Positions 1 through 8,179 of a stretch of 20,174 nucleotides of DNA are shown piece by piece. The notes under the pieces were generated by a model. The model was not told the origin of the DNA. It did not search any database and was given only the letters and a program-made list of their open reading frames with translations. Every line of letters starts with the position of its first letter. Position 1 is the stretch's first letter. Source of the stretch: a bacterium (lineage in GTDB: Bacteria; Zixibacteria; MSB-5A5; GN15; FEB-12); contig DAOWIM010000042.1 of assembly GCA_030640905.1 (NCBI GenBank), positions 1 to 20,174 on the forward strand. The letters run 5' to 3'. A program made the position numbers and the translations under genes.

Positions 1-2230
1 CCCTCTTGGAGTAGCGGGCCAGCGTTGTGAAATCAAACCGCGAGAACTTTGAGACCGGATAACTCAGCAGCGTAATCGCTCCCGCCTCTCGTTGGAAATA
101 GAACTGGTCAAAGTCGTTGAAGTACTCATCGTACAGATGAAATACACCAACGCCCCAGTTCATGCGACGCTCTCGATTGATATACGTCAATCCAAGATTG
201 AACGACTCAATAAGATTATCCTTGGTGTCGGCAGTATTGGTTACCAGCAGGTAGAACATCCGGTTGCCGAGGACATCAGACATCGCCGCCTGAAAACCGC
301 CAATCGAGCCATAAACCGGATCGTATCCAATCGACGACTGAGCAATATCAAACGAGTAGTCGGTGTCATACTTCATCGCAGTCTGCCGGGCTGCCCCGTC
401 TATCTGATCGGGACGCCAGGGGGCCATCGCCGGACGCATACCCAACGCCACCGCCTTCGGCTGTACCGGAAGTTCCATCTCGTAAATATGGTACCGCATA
501 CCCTCGTAACCGGTGTAGGTGAGGTAACGACCGTCGGGTGATAACCGGGGCTCAAACGCTCCGGTGACGTAGGTGGACTGGCGCGTCAGCCGACCATCGT
601 TCCCAAGTAAAAACAAATTGAAACTCTCTTCCCGACTTGACGAAAAATAGATACCGTGTTCGGTTACTTCAGGCGAGGCGTCGCGATAAGGCCCGTAAGT
701 TAGCTGCCGTAAATTGTGCGATGTGAGGTCGAGGCGGTATAGATTGGTTGCTCCCTGCCGACCATCGGGGCAACGATCCGAAGAAAAAACTACCGCCTTG
801 CCATCAAGGGAGAAACACGGGCTAATGTCGTAATAGATATCGTCGATGAGCGACTCGTAGTGACCGTCGATAAGGTTCAGCAGGTAGAGATCGGAAAAAC
901 CGTCGCGGCCCACGCCGGAGAAAACGACACGTCCCCCATCGGGTGAAAAACGCGGTGAAGTTATCGAAACGAGACTGTCAAAATTGAAACGCCGCGTAAC
1001 GTGGCCGGAGTTGAGATCATATATATAGAGAACGTCGCTTTCCTTTGATTTGGACGAAAAGATAACCTGGCCGCTGTCGTTGGCGTCAAGTCCTGAGCGA
1101 CCCAGATGAAGCGACTCAAAATCAGCCGAACGTTCACCTTTCAGCAGCGTCTTCAGATCGGTTTTCTCCATCTTGCCCTGCAACGGTCGCGCATAGATAC
1201 CGGTGTAGCCTCGCCGGTTGGCTTTATAGACCAACCAGTCGCGCACGCCCTTGCCATCGTCCCAACGAAACGGAACGCCATTGAGGGCATAACCGTCTCT
1301 GGAGAGGCGACGCGATTCCATCCGCGGCAAACCGAGGTCGGTCAATTCGGGGTAATACTTCCGCTTGAGCGAATACTCCCACTTCCGGGATAATTCCGCA
1401 AGGTCATCACCGAGAGTGATCTTGACAACCTTATCGAAGGTACGGCCCTTGTGGTAGTTTTCAAGAATCTGTACCAACTTGTCGGTGCCATAAGTCGAGT
1501 CGATAAAGTGACAAATAGATTCACCAGCTTTGTACATGCAATACGTGCCGCGAATCTGCCACATATCGGGTATCGAAGGAAGACGATTGGCTATCACCAT
1601 GTCCTTGACGACCATGTCCGACTGCACATCCCAATCCTTCGACCAGAACTCGGCCAGACCCTCGGTGAACCAGAGAGGCGGACGACTCACCCTCACCCGA
1701 CGACGACGCGTCAGATGATCTTCCAACTTGGAAAGTTGAAAAACATGCACCAGCTCGTGACGCAAGACATGCTCCAGGGCGGCATACGAACCGTTGAACG
1801 GTACCACCACTCGCCCCTTCATAAATTCAGTAAAACCGGCCACCGACTCCGGCAATAAACCGGGGATAACATTGGTCTGCGAGAAATAGCTGGGGGACGA
1901 ATACATTATGAGGGGAATCTTACGAGTAACTTCATGGTTGAATTTGGCCGCCAGAATTCGATAAGAATCTTCAGCCGACCTGGCCGCCGTCCGCGCGATT
2001 TCCGTTTCCTCTTCATAGAAATATATCCGGAAGTGCTCGGTGGTCATCATCTGCCAGTCAAACTGCGTGTACTGGACCTTGTTCTTACCAAAATAGAACT
2101 GAGCGTAAGACTCCGAGACACACAGCAGCATGAGAACTGCAAGCGAGAACAGTAGTAAACGAAAAGGCCGATCAAAAGGCCGGGTGTTCTTCGTAACTGA
2201 CAGGTCCAATCTATTAATTCTCCAGATCAT
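1..2230 (-). CDS. Outer-membrane HExxH metallopeptidase-like / TolB beta-propeller protein (3' end beyond window)
   Basis: The minus-strand frame is open for 743 codons from an ATG at 2230 to the left edge, so the C-terminus is missing. A hydrophobic N-terminal segment ending Ser-Tyr-Ala looks like a signal peptide (about residues 25-43). HELVH at residues 158-162 is a zinc-metallopeptidase HExxH motif. Glutamates 190 and 194 in an EGLAEFW motif follow, as in gluzincin 'peptidase MA-like' proteins, where a downstream Glu is the third zinc ligand. Residues about 330-560 hold several TolB/WD40-like blades of the SPDG and SSDR type. After about residue 600 the sequence becomes a series of aromatic alternating strands (ending RFDFTTLARYSKR), which suggests an outer-membrane barrel. 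The role is probably a surface or periplasmic protease or scaffold; the substrate is unknown. A TTG at 2209 with GGAG upstream is an alternative start. It is separated from amrS by 109 bp. Confidence 0.8.
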   Translation of the reverse strand, partial: MIWRINRLDLSVTKNTRPFDRPFRLLLFSLAVLMLLCVSESYAQFYFGKNKVQYTQFDWQMMTTEHFRIYFYEEETEIARTAARSAEDSYRILAAKFNHEVTRKIPLIMYSSPSYFSQTNVIPGLLPESVAGFTEFMKGRVVVPFNGSYAALEHVLRHELVHVFQLSKLEDHLTRRRRVRVSRPPLWFTEGLAEFWSKDWDVQSDMVVKDMVIANRLPSIPDMWQIRGTYCMYKAGESICHFIDSTYGTDKLVQILENYHKGRTFDKVVKITLGDDLAELSRKWEYSLKRKYYPELTDLGLPRMESRRLSRDGYALNGVPFRWDDGKGVRDWLVYKANRRGYTGIYARPLQGKMEKTDLKTLLKGERSADFESLHLGRSGLDANDSGQVIFSSKSKESDVLYIYDLNSGHVTRRFNFDSLVSITSPRFSPDGGRVVFSGVGRDGFSDLYLLNLIDGHYESLIDDIYYDISPCFSLDGKAVVFSSDRCPDGRQGATNLYRLDLTSHNLRQLTYGPYRDASPEVTEHGIYFSSSREESFNLFLLGNDGRLTRQSTYVTGAFEPRLSPDGRYLTYTGYEGMRYHIYEMELPVQPKAVALGMRPAMAPWRPDQIDGAARQTAMKYDTDYSFDIAQSSIGYDPVYGSIGGFQAAMSDVLGNRMFYLLVTNTADTKDNLIESFNLGLTYINRERRMNWGVGVFHLYDEYFNDFDQFYFQREAGAITLLSYPVSKFSRFDFTTLARYSKR

Positions 2231-2310
2231 ACTATACAGAAGAAACGGCTGAGTCGTTTATCTATCCAGTGGTAACTCGGCCATATCTTTTTATGCTGCA
2301 ATTGTCGTGA

Positions 2311-2339
2311 AATATCGAAAAGGCGAATCTGAATTTCAA
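2311..2339 (-). promoter_or_regulatory. Candidate sigma-70 promoter for the metallopeptidase/propeller gene
   Basis: On the minus strand TTGAAA (2339-2334) is followed after 17 bp by GATATT (2316-2311), which is 5/6 and 4/6 to the -35 and -10 consensus. Transcription would start near 2304 and give a leader of about 75 nt. It lies just past the amrS stop, so the large gene may be transcribed on its own as well as by read-through. Pattern match only. Confidence 0.35.
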
Positions 2340-3329
2340 CTAAAGAATAATGCCGCTATCGGCTCCGCATTTGGCACAGACACTCCCGTTGAGCCCCACA
2401 ATGTCAGTCCGATAACCGCTCCTGCGGACCAAAAGCGCCCCACATCCGGGACAGGTCGTATTGGAGTATCCGTCAAGACCGATATTGCCGAGAAATACAT
2501 GCTTGAGACTTAACCGTCCGATCTCATACGCCCGGATCATCGTCTCGACAGGCGTCGCCGCAACATCCATGTGGTAGCTTGGATGATAGGCCGAAAAATG
2601 AAGCGGGATGTTATCCGAGAGTGAGGCCACAAAGTCAACTAACTGGTGGAGATCATCGTCGGAATCGTTGTGAGTCGGAATGATCAGGTTGGTAATCTCA
2701 AGGTGAGCGTCCGACTTTGCGGTGAGACGAAGCGCGTCCAAAACCGGTTCGATTTTCCCTTTACAGACCCGTGAATAGAAGCTCTGTTGCATGCCTTTCA
2801 GATCGATATTGAAAGCGTCAACCACCTCCAGTAGTGATTTGAGCGGCTCAGGATTGATGTAGCCGTTGGAAACCAGCACAACCTTGAGTCCTGCCTGACG
2901 TAACAGTGGTGCGGTATCCATAATGTACTCGTACCAGATGACCGGCTCAGTATAGGTGAAAGCTACCCCAACCAGATCGCGCTGCTTCGTCTGGTTGACG
3001 AGTTCTTCCGGTGGCACATAGATGGTCTTTACTTTTTCCTGTGAGATATTCCAATTCTGGCAGTGCCGACATTTCAGATTACAGCAGTTGGGACCGGTGG
3101 AGAGAATGTCCGATGTCGGATAGAAATGATACAGCGGTTTTTTCTCAATCGGGTCGACAGCAATAGTAACCACCTCTCCGTAGTTATCCGTAACAAGCTG
3201 GCCCCCCTCGTTCTTGCGACTCCCGCAAATACCCTCCTGCCCATCAGCGATCTGACAATCGGCAGGGCACAACCTGCAGATGACCTGGTTATCATCAAGA
3301 CGTTCAAAATGAGAAGCGGTTTTTATCAT
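2340..3329 (-). CDS. amrS: AmmeMemoRadiSam-system radical SAM enzyme
   Basis: This 329-aa protein has a radical-SAM cluster motif C83-x3-C87-x2-C90 in the context CNLKCRHCQNWNIS. That context is typical of the AmmeMemoRadiSam radical SAM family (often annotated as pyruvate-formate-lyase-activating-like). An N-terminal cysteine group (C18, C21, C25, C35) precedes it, and a C-terminal CPGC...CAKC zinc ribbon (C293, C296, C318, C321) closes the protein. The FTYTEPVIWYEY and FNIDLKG motifs are also characteristic. In other genomes the enzyme accompanies AMMECR1-like and Memo-like partners; neither is visible here, and its reaction is not settled as far as I know. The ATG overlaps the stop of the upstream glycosyltransferase fusion in an ATGA (3326-3329), and no strong Shine-Dalgarno is seen, so translation is probably coupled. 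Identification is firm; function is inferred only at family level. Confidence 0.9.
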   Translation of the reverse strand: MIKTASHFERLDDNQVICRLCPADCQIADGQEGICGSRKNEGGQLVTDNYGEVVTIAVDPIEKKPLYHFYPTSDILSTGPNCCNLKCRHCQNWNISQEKVKTIYVPPEELVNQTKQRDLVGVAFTYTEPVIWYEYIMDTAPLLRQAGLKVVLVSNGYINPEPLKSLLEVVDAFNIDLKGMQQSFYSRVCKGKIEPVLDALRLTAKSDAHLEITNLIIPTHNDSDDDLHQLVDFVASLSDNIPLHFSAYHPSYHMDVAATPVETMIRAYEIGRLSLKHVFLGNIGLDGYSNTTCPGCGALLVRRSGYRTDIVGLNGSVCAKCGADSGIIL

Positions 3330-4891
3330 TGTAGTCCGGTAAGTTCAACCTTCTTCACAACAGCTAACAAATTTTCGCAGGCCATCTCTTTCTCTGAACC
3401 GCGCAGCATCCTGAATTGTTCCGCCCCATAACCGGTTTTCACAAGAAATGACCGAGCCCCGATCACTCGACCAAGATTGAGATCGGCAAGCTTGTCGCCA
3501 ACTACAACCGAGCGGCGCAGATCAATACCCAATTGACGAGCCGCTTCCTCGGGCATGCCCGCCGCCGGCTTGCGGCAATCGCAGGCAATCGCGTAGTGGC
3601 GGCGAACGCCGTCCCGATGATGAGGACAATAGTAGAGGCCGTCAACTTCGACACCCTCACCGATCAGCATCTCAAGCAAACGAGCGTTCACCTGCTCAAC
3701 CTGAGCGATATCAAGTTTACCCCGCGCCACACCCGATTGGTTGGATAAAATCACGATCTTGTACCCCATCTCTCCGATAAGACGCAACGCCTCGACCGCA
3801 CCCTCTTCAAACTCCACGCCGTCGGGGTCAGCAAGAAAATGTTTTTCCTTTATGATCGTTCCGTCGCGGTCCACAAAGAAAGCCCGGCTACGACCCGAAC
3901 TTTCGGCAACGGCCTGCACGGTTTCGGCTACTGTCGAGGGCGTTATTTGTGTAAAGCAATACCGTTGGTCTCGATGGCAACTCCTCTTCCCGTGTCGCGA
4001 GCACGGGCGACACCGTTCATCCACCTGAACAATCCGATCATTCATTCCACGCGGAGAAAATCCAAGCGTCGGGTGGGTCGGGCCAAACAACGCCACAACC
4101 GGCGTACCAACCGCAGACCCGAGATGGGCAATACCAGAATCATTAGCCACAAGAACATCGGCTCTCTCGATGATCGCCCCAAGATATGGAATCGGACAAT
4201 TGATTAACTTGACCTGATCGGCAACAGCAGACTCGCCACCAATAACCGCTGCATCGGCTTCAGTCAGAGCCCAGACGATTTTGCGATTGGAGTCCGCACT
4301 GAGTGTCTGAGCCGTTTCGACAAAACGTTCCAACGGCCACTGCTTGACCGGATGTGCCGCTCCCGGTGCAATAACAATATACGGCTCCTCGCCGGGATCA
4401 AATTGTTTCGGGACACGATGGTCTTCGCCTGTAAGCATCATCACCGGACGATTCGCCACTGCGCGTGCTCCAAGCTGCGTCACGCAACCGTTATAGAGAT
4501 CAATGGTGTGGGGAGATTCGGATGCCAGTCTTTTGCGTCCTATCGAAAGAAACCGCTCCAATCTTCTCTTTTCGTACACCACCCGGTGGGTCGCAGAAAT
4601 TGTCTTGCGAGCAAACCATGACCGCAGACTGCCGTGAAGATCGACTATGGTGTCGAAACGACTGTTCTCCAGTTCAAACAACACACGTAGCAATTGCCGC
4701 CCGGTAGCATTGTTGGCAATCGTAACAACCCGATCAACTCCTGGAAATCTTTGTACAACTTCAGAGAATCGTTCCTTTGTGAGAAACGTGATGTTGCTAT
4801 CGGGAAATGCAATCTTGAGATTGAGAACGGTGGGCGATGTCAGGATCACGTCCCCGAGTGAGCTGAATCTGATTACAAGTATCTTCTTCAT
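3326..4891 (-). CDS. Fusion of a glycosyltransferase family 9 (heptosyltransferase) and a GmhB-type HAD phosphatase
   Basis: This is a 521-aa two-domain protein. Residues 1-330 are ADP-heptose:LPS heptosyltransferase-like (GT9). They begin MKKILVIRFSSLGDVILTSP, carry APGAAHPVKQWP (175-186) and the donor-site motif VANDSGIAHLGSAVGTPVVALFGP (248-271), and end with the Cys-rich RCRPC...C...C segment common in this family. Residues 337-521 are a HAD-IIIA phosphatase resembling D-glycero-D-manno-heptose 1,7-bisphosphate phosphatase. It has nucleophile motif DRDGT (341-345), SNQSG (383-387), zinc ligands C422, H424, C437 and C439, then RKP and GDKLAD (465-470). One polypeptide could therefore act both in ADP-heptose synthesis and in heptose transfer to a core oligosaccharide at the inner membrane. 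It starts at the base next to the uppP stop and overlaps amrS by 4 bp. All catalytic motifs of both halves appear intact. The exact sugar is inferred. Confidence 0.9.
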   Translation of the reverse strand: MKKILVIRFSSLGDVILTSPTVLNLKIAFPDSNITFLTKERFSEVVQRFPGVDRVVTIANNATGRQLLRVLFELENSRFDTIVDLHGSLRSWFARKTISATHRVVYEKRRLERFLSIGRKRLASESPHTIDLYNGCVTQLGARAVANRPVMMLTGEDHRVPKQFDPGEEPYIVIAPGAAHPVKQWPLERFVETAQTLSADSNRKIVWALTEADAAVIGGESAVADQVKLINCPIPYLGAIIERADVLVANDSGIAHLGSAVGTPVVALFGPTHPTLGFSPRGMNDRIVQVDERCRPCSRHGKRSCHRDQRYCFTQITPSTVAETVQAVAESSGRSRAFFVDRDGTIIKEKHFLADPDGVEFEEGAVEALRLIGEMGYKIVILSNQSGVARGKLDIAQVEQVNARLLEMLIGEGVEVDGLYYCPHHRDGVRRHYAIACDCRKPAAGMPEEAARQLGIDLRRSVVVGDKLADLNLGRVIGARSFLVKTGYGAEQFRMLRGSEKEMACENLLAVVKKVELTGLQ

Positions 4892-5665
4892 TCAGGAGAA
4901 AAGATACAGACCAACCAATCCGGCAGCAAAGCAATAATAGGCAAAATACTGAAATCTCCCGCGGCGAACTATCTTAAGCAGCAGGTGCACGGCAGCCAGC
5001 GAGAAGATAAACGACAACAACACCCCGGCCAAATACGGCCCCATCAACTCGGACCCAATCTCGGCCAAGTCTCCCGCCTTTAGAACAACCGCTCCGCCAA
5101 TCGCCGGAACAGCCAGCAGGAACGAAAACTCTGCGGCCTCGGTTGGTTTGATGCCACAGAGCATCCCGGCGGCAATAGTCGAGCCTGACCTTGAGATGCC
5201 GGGAAAGATCGCCAACGCCTGCCCCAGCCCCATCACGATTGATCCGGTCAGTGTTACTTCCCCCTCCCTCGAACGTACAAAACGAGTCGACAGCAATATC
5301 AAACCGGTCACCAGCAGCATATATGAAGTCATGGTCGGATTGGAAAAAGCTCGTTCAAAGAAATCATCCAGCAGCACGCCAACCACACCGGCGGGAATCG
5401 TACCAATAACCAGGAATGCGATCACCTTCCGCTGGGGAACCATCGTCCGGTCAAAGACGGCGCGGACCAGCTCAACGATTCGCACCCGAAAATAGATCAG
5501 TACCGCCGCAAGTGAACCAAGATGAACCAGCAGTTCAAATGAAACGCCGGCGACCTTGACACCAAGCAGACTCTGCACTAACACCAGGTGACCGGATGAG
5601 GATATGGGGAAAAACTCGGTTAGTCCCTGAAGTATCCCCAGTATGGCAGCATCGATATAAGACAT
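4892..5665 (-). CDS. uppP: Undecaprenyl-diphosphate phosphatase (UppP/BacA)
   Basis: This 257-aa polytopic membrane protein dephosphorylates undecaprenyl pyrophosphate to the lipid carrier used for peptidoglycan and surface polysaccharide; overproduction in other bacteria gives bacitracin tolerance. Both family signatures are present. The first is LQGLTEFFPISSSGHLVL (12-29), with the conserved Glu17 and the PISSSGH loop. The second is PGISRSGST (155-163), with Arg159. About eight hydrophobic segments are visible and the length is normal for the family. The ATG at 5665 has a GAGGGG ribosome-binding site with a 9-nt spacer, and that site lies in a hairpin (see 5675-5696). The stop is directly followed by the ATG of the heptosyltransferase fusion, which suggests an envelope-assembly operon. 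Confidence 0.95.
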   Translation of the reverse strand: MSYIDAAILGILQGLTEFFPISSSGHLVLVQSLLGVKVAGVSFELLVHLGSLAAVLIYFRVRIVELVRAVFDRTMVPQRKVIAFLVIGTIPAGVVGVLLDDFFERAFSNPTMTSYMLLVTGLILLSTRFVRSREGEVTLTGSIVMGLGQALAIFPGISRSGSTIAAGMLCGIKPTEAAEFSFLLAVPAIGGAVVLKAGDLAEIGSELMGPYLAGVLLSFIFSLAAVHLLLKIVRRGRFQYFAYYCFAAGLVGLYLFS

Positions 5666-5674
5666 AAGGCAAGA

Positions 5675-5696
5675 CCCCTCATGTTAAAACGAGGGG
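5675..5696 (-). promoter_or_regulatory. Hairpin sequestering the uppP Shine-Dalgarno
   Basis: On the minus strand CCCCTC (5696-5691), a 10-nt loop and GAGGGG (5680-5675) form a perfect 6-bp GC-rich stem. The downstream arm is itself the uppP ribosome-binding site, 9 nt before the ATG. No U-run follows (UCUUGCCUU), so a translation-controlling hairpin, or a processing/RNA-end element of the upstream outer-membrane gene, is likelier than a standard terminator. Confidence 0.45.
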
Positions 5697-5723
5697 CCGG
5701 ATTTTCATCGCATTCAACCGCGC

Positions 5724-6356
5724 CTACATGATGTTGAAATCAGCGCCGAGGAAAAGACCATCGTTGCCATCTATCTGCAACTCAGCATACAAATTAATAG
5801 TCGGGGAAATCGCCCAGCCTACCCCGGCGTTCAGACCGAACCGAAGGTCCGAATCCGAGTCCTTAAAGGTATAGGACATCCTCTCCATGCGTAGGTTGAT
5901 CCGTCCGTATGGACTCAACGTAGTGCCATTGGTCATCACAAACGGATACGACCCAAGAACCTGCCCCCCGAGCTGAAGGATAGAGCCGTCACCAACTCCG
6001 ATATATTCAAACAAGCCGCCAATCGCCAGATCAATTGAGTTGGCCGCAGTCGATTTGACATCCCAGACCTGTACGTTGAAGTCGAGGCCAAATGTCCACT
6101 CGATATCCTCGTTGCCTTTGCCGTCGATAAATCCCAGCTTGACGCGCCCATCGGTGGATTCTGAGAGTCCGTAGTTAAACATCCCGGCCACTGAAGTAGC
6201 GTTAGCGATGCCGACACCACCGGTAAAACTCCCTTTCCCCATACCTTGACTTCGGGCGGTGGTCAGGCAACCAAAGGCCGAACCTGCGCCATCGGCAGCA
6301 ACGCTCCCGGCCACAACCAATGTTGCCAGCGCAGCAAGAATCATAACTTTTCTCAT
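5724..6356 (-). CDS. Small outer-membrane beta-barrel protein with signal peptide
   Basis: The product is 210 aa. The start is set at the ATG at 6356 because it has a good site (AAGGGA, 8 nt upstream) and begins a clear signal peptide: MRKVMILAALATLVVAGSVAA, likely cleaved before Asp-Gly. The frame stays open further upstream, but that extension has no signal sequence and would overlap the divergent transporter gene. The mature part is glycine- and aromatic-rich with alternating strands, and ends with paired strands (LNAGVGWAISPTINLYAELQ, then LFLGADFNIM). A terminal hydrophobic residue of this kind is common in outer-membrane barrels. An 8- to 10-strand OmpA/OmpW-like barrel is plausible, but no specific family or function is recognised. 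It lies 58 bp upstream of uppP on the same strand. Confidence 0.75.
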   Translation of the reverse strand: MRKVMILAALATLVVAGSVAADGAGSAFGCLTTARSQGMGKGSFTGGVGIANATSVAGMFNYGLSESTDGRVKLGFIDGKGNEDIEWTFGLDFNVQVWDVKSTAANSIDLAIGGLFEYIGVGDGSILQLGGQVLGSYPFVMTNGTTLSPYGRINLRMERMSYTFKDSDSDLRFGLNAGVGWAISPTINLYAELQIDGNDGLFLGADFNIM

Positions 6357-6487
6357 ATTGTCATTCCCTTTCAAGATTTCTCCATTATCCTCTGCGAACC
6401 TATTTCTCCTTCTACGCCCGGTCAACAAAAAGGTTGTATTGAAACAGTGCCACCCGTCGCGCGATATCGCCTCAGCGCCAAAACTTG

Positions 6488-6516
6488 TTGACACCAAAAC
6501 GACTCCGGCGTAATTT
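6488..6516 (+). promoter_or_regulatory. Candidate sigma-70 promoter for the symporter operon
   Basis: A perfect TTGACA (6488-6493), a 17-bp spacer and a weak TAATTT (6511-6516) lie in the 259-bp divergent region between the outer-membrane gene and the symporter. The start would be near 6523, giving a leader of about 90 nt. The strong -35 and ideal spacing support it; the -10 matches only 3/6. Confidence 0.4.
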
Positions 6517-6615
6517 TTGGCCATCTTAATAGAATTGTCAGGTGTGTAGTTTTGTGCCCGCGTATCAAGAAGAGATCGTCGGGACATCATAGTCATTTCT
6601 GGTAGGAGACAACTT

Positions 6616-8175
6616 ATGGCGCGGATAAGAGAACGCTGGGGTTCCAAGCTGGGGATCATCCTGGCCGTGGCCGGCTCGGCGGTCGGTCTGGGTAATTTCC
6701 TGAGGTTCCCTTCGCAGGCTGCTCAGAACGGTGGCGGTGCATTCATGATTCCATATCTGATAGCACTTATACTGATAGGCATCCCTCTGATGTGGGCCGA
6801 ATGGACCGCCGGACGGTTCGGTGGAGTCAGGGGTCACTCCTCGGCACCGGGAATATTCCAGTCACTCTGGCCGAAAAACGGAGCCATCAAGTATATCGGC
6901 GTCGCTGGAATCATGGGACCGTTTCTTATCTACATATACTATGTCTATATTGAATCATGGTGCCTGGCCTATGCCTATTACTCATTGGTTGGCAAACTCG
7001 ATTTCTCATCGGCCGAGGCGTACGTCGGTTTCCTCCAATGGTACCAGGGTGTCGGTGGTGAAGGACTGGCCGGTTCGGCTCCCGGTTTTATTTTCTTCCT
7101 GATAACATTCGCCATCAACATATCGGTCGCCTACTTTGGCATCAGGGGAGGCATAGAAAAGATGTGCAATATCGCCCTGCCAACTCTTTTCTTCTTTGCG
7201 GTTGTGATCGCCATCAGAGTGCTGACTCTCGATGCTCCCCCCGGTGCACCTGCTGATCAGAACGCGATTGGAGGGCTGGGCTTCCTGTGGAACCCCGATC
7301 TGACCGCCCTCAAATCGCCCAAAGTCTGGCTGGCGGCAGCCGGGCAGATATTCTTTACCCTATCGGTGGGGATGGGCGTCATTCTGACCTACGCCAGTTA
7401 CCTGAGACAGAAAGATGATGTCGCCCTTTCCGGCTTGACCGCCGCCTCGACCAATGAATTTGCTGAAATTGTCCTGGGCGGGTCGATTGTTATTCCGGCC
7501 GCCTTTGTCTTTTTCGGCGCCGTGAACCTGCCGTCGGTAGCGGCCTCCGGAACCTTCAACCTCGGATTTGTCACCATGCCTCAGATTTTCGCCGGTGTCC
7601 CGGGCGGATTTATCTACGGCTTTATGTGGTTCTTCATGCTCTTCCTGGCCGGGATTACATCATCTATTTCGCTGGCCCAACCGATGGTGGCCTTCATGGA
7701 AGATGAGTTCAAAATGACGCGTCAGAAAGCCGTGCCGATATTCGCAATCGTGTCATTTATCCTCTGCCAACCCGCTATCTGGTTTCTCAGCAAGGGCGTG
7801 CTGGACGATCTCGATTTCTGGGGCGGGACATTCTTTATCGTAATTGGCGCCACCTTTGAGATTATCCTGTTAGGATGGGTTTTTGGAATCGACAAGACCT
7901 GGAAAGAATTGCACCAGGGCGCCCACATGCGGGTACCGCGCATCTTCAAGTTTGTCATCAAGTACATTTCCTCGACCTTATTGCTCGCCATGCTCGGCTG
8001 GTGGTTCTATGACCAGTGGTGGGATGTTATTACGATGCGGGGGATCGCCGATGACAACATGCCGTACGTGCTCGGCATGAGACTCGTACTACTCGGTATT
8101 CTGGTCGTTCTGTTGATCTTGATTGGAATTGCGTTTAACCGCAAACGAAACAACACTAACGAAGCAAGGAGCTGA
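6616..8175 (+). CDS. LeuT-like sodium:neurotransmitter (amino acid) symporter
   Basis: This 519-aa protein with about 12 transmembrane helices belongs to the NSS/SNF family, which imports amino acids by sodium symport through the inner membrane. It is clearly LeuT-like. The helix-1 motif AVAGSAVGLGNFLRFP (17-32) includes the sodium ligand Asn27. IYYVYIESW (107-115) carries the substrate-contacting Tyr109, FFTLSVGMG (246-254) is helix 6, Asn280 is in STNEFAE, and TSSIS (348-352) is in helix 8. Glu284 aligns with LeuT Glu290, which is known to make bacterial members chloride-independent. Met253 and Leu353 replace LeuT Phe259 and Ile359 in the substrate pocket, so the preferred amino acid may differ from leucine. 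The ATG has an AGGAG site 7 nt upstream. A 42-aa membrane protein follows after 4 nt. Substrate is not predictable with confidence. Confidence 0.93.
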   Translation: MARIRERWGSKLGIILAVAGSAVGLGNFLRFPSQAAQNGGGAFMIPYLIALILIGIPLMWAEWTAGRFGGVRGHSSAPGIFQSLWPKNGAIKYIGVAGIMGPFLIYIYYVYIESWCLAYAYYSLVGKLDFSSAEAYVGFLQWYQGVGGEGLAGSAPGFIFFLITFAINISVAYFGIRGGIEKMCNIALPTLFFFAVVIAIRVLTLDAPPGAPADQNAIGGLGFLWNPDLTALKSPKVWLAAAGQIFFTLSVGMGVILTYASYLRQKDDVALSGLTAASTNEFAEIVLGGSIVIPAAFVFFGAVNLPSVAASGTFNLGFVTMPQIFAGVPGGFIYGFMWFFMLFLAGITSSISLAQPMVAFMEDEFKMTRQKAVPIFAIVSFILCQPAIWFLSKGVLDDLDFWGGTFFIVIGATFEIILLGWVFGIDKTWKELHQGAHMRVPRIFKFVIKYISSTLLLAMLGWWFYDQWWDVITMRGIADDNMPYVLGMRLVLLGILVVLLILIGIAFNRKRNNTNEARS

Positions 8176-8179
8176 TAGT

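Noticed and set aside
92..2155. Several plus-strand ORFs of 60-150 codons
   Set aside because: All lie opposite the continuous minus-strand metallopeptidase/propeller gene and have no domain signal; they are shadows.
6357..6659. N-terminal extension of the outer-membrane protein gene
   Set aside because: The frame is open to 6659, but the added 100 residues have no signal peptide, would overlap the symporter start, and the ATG at 6356 has both a good ribosome-binding site and a signal sequence.
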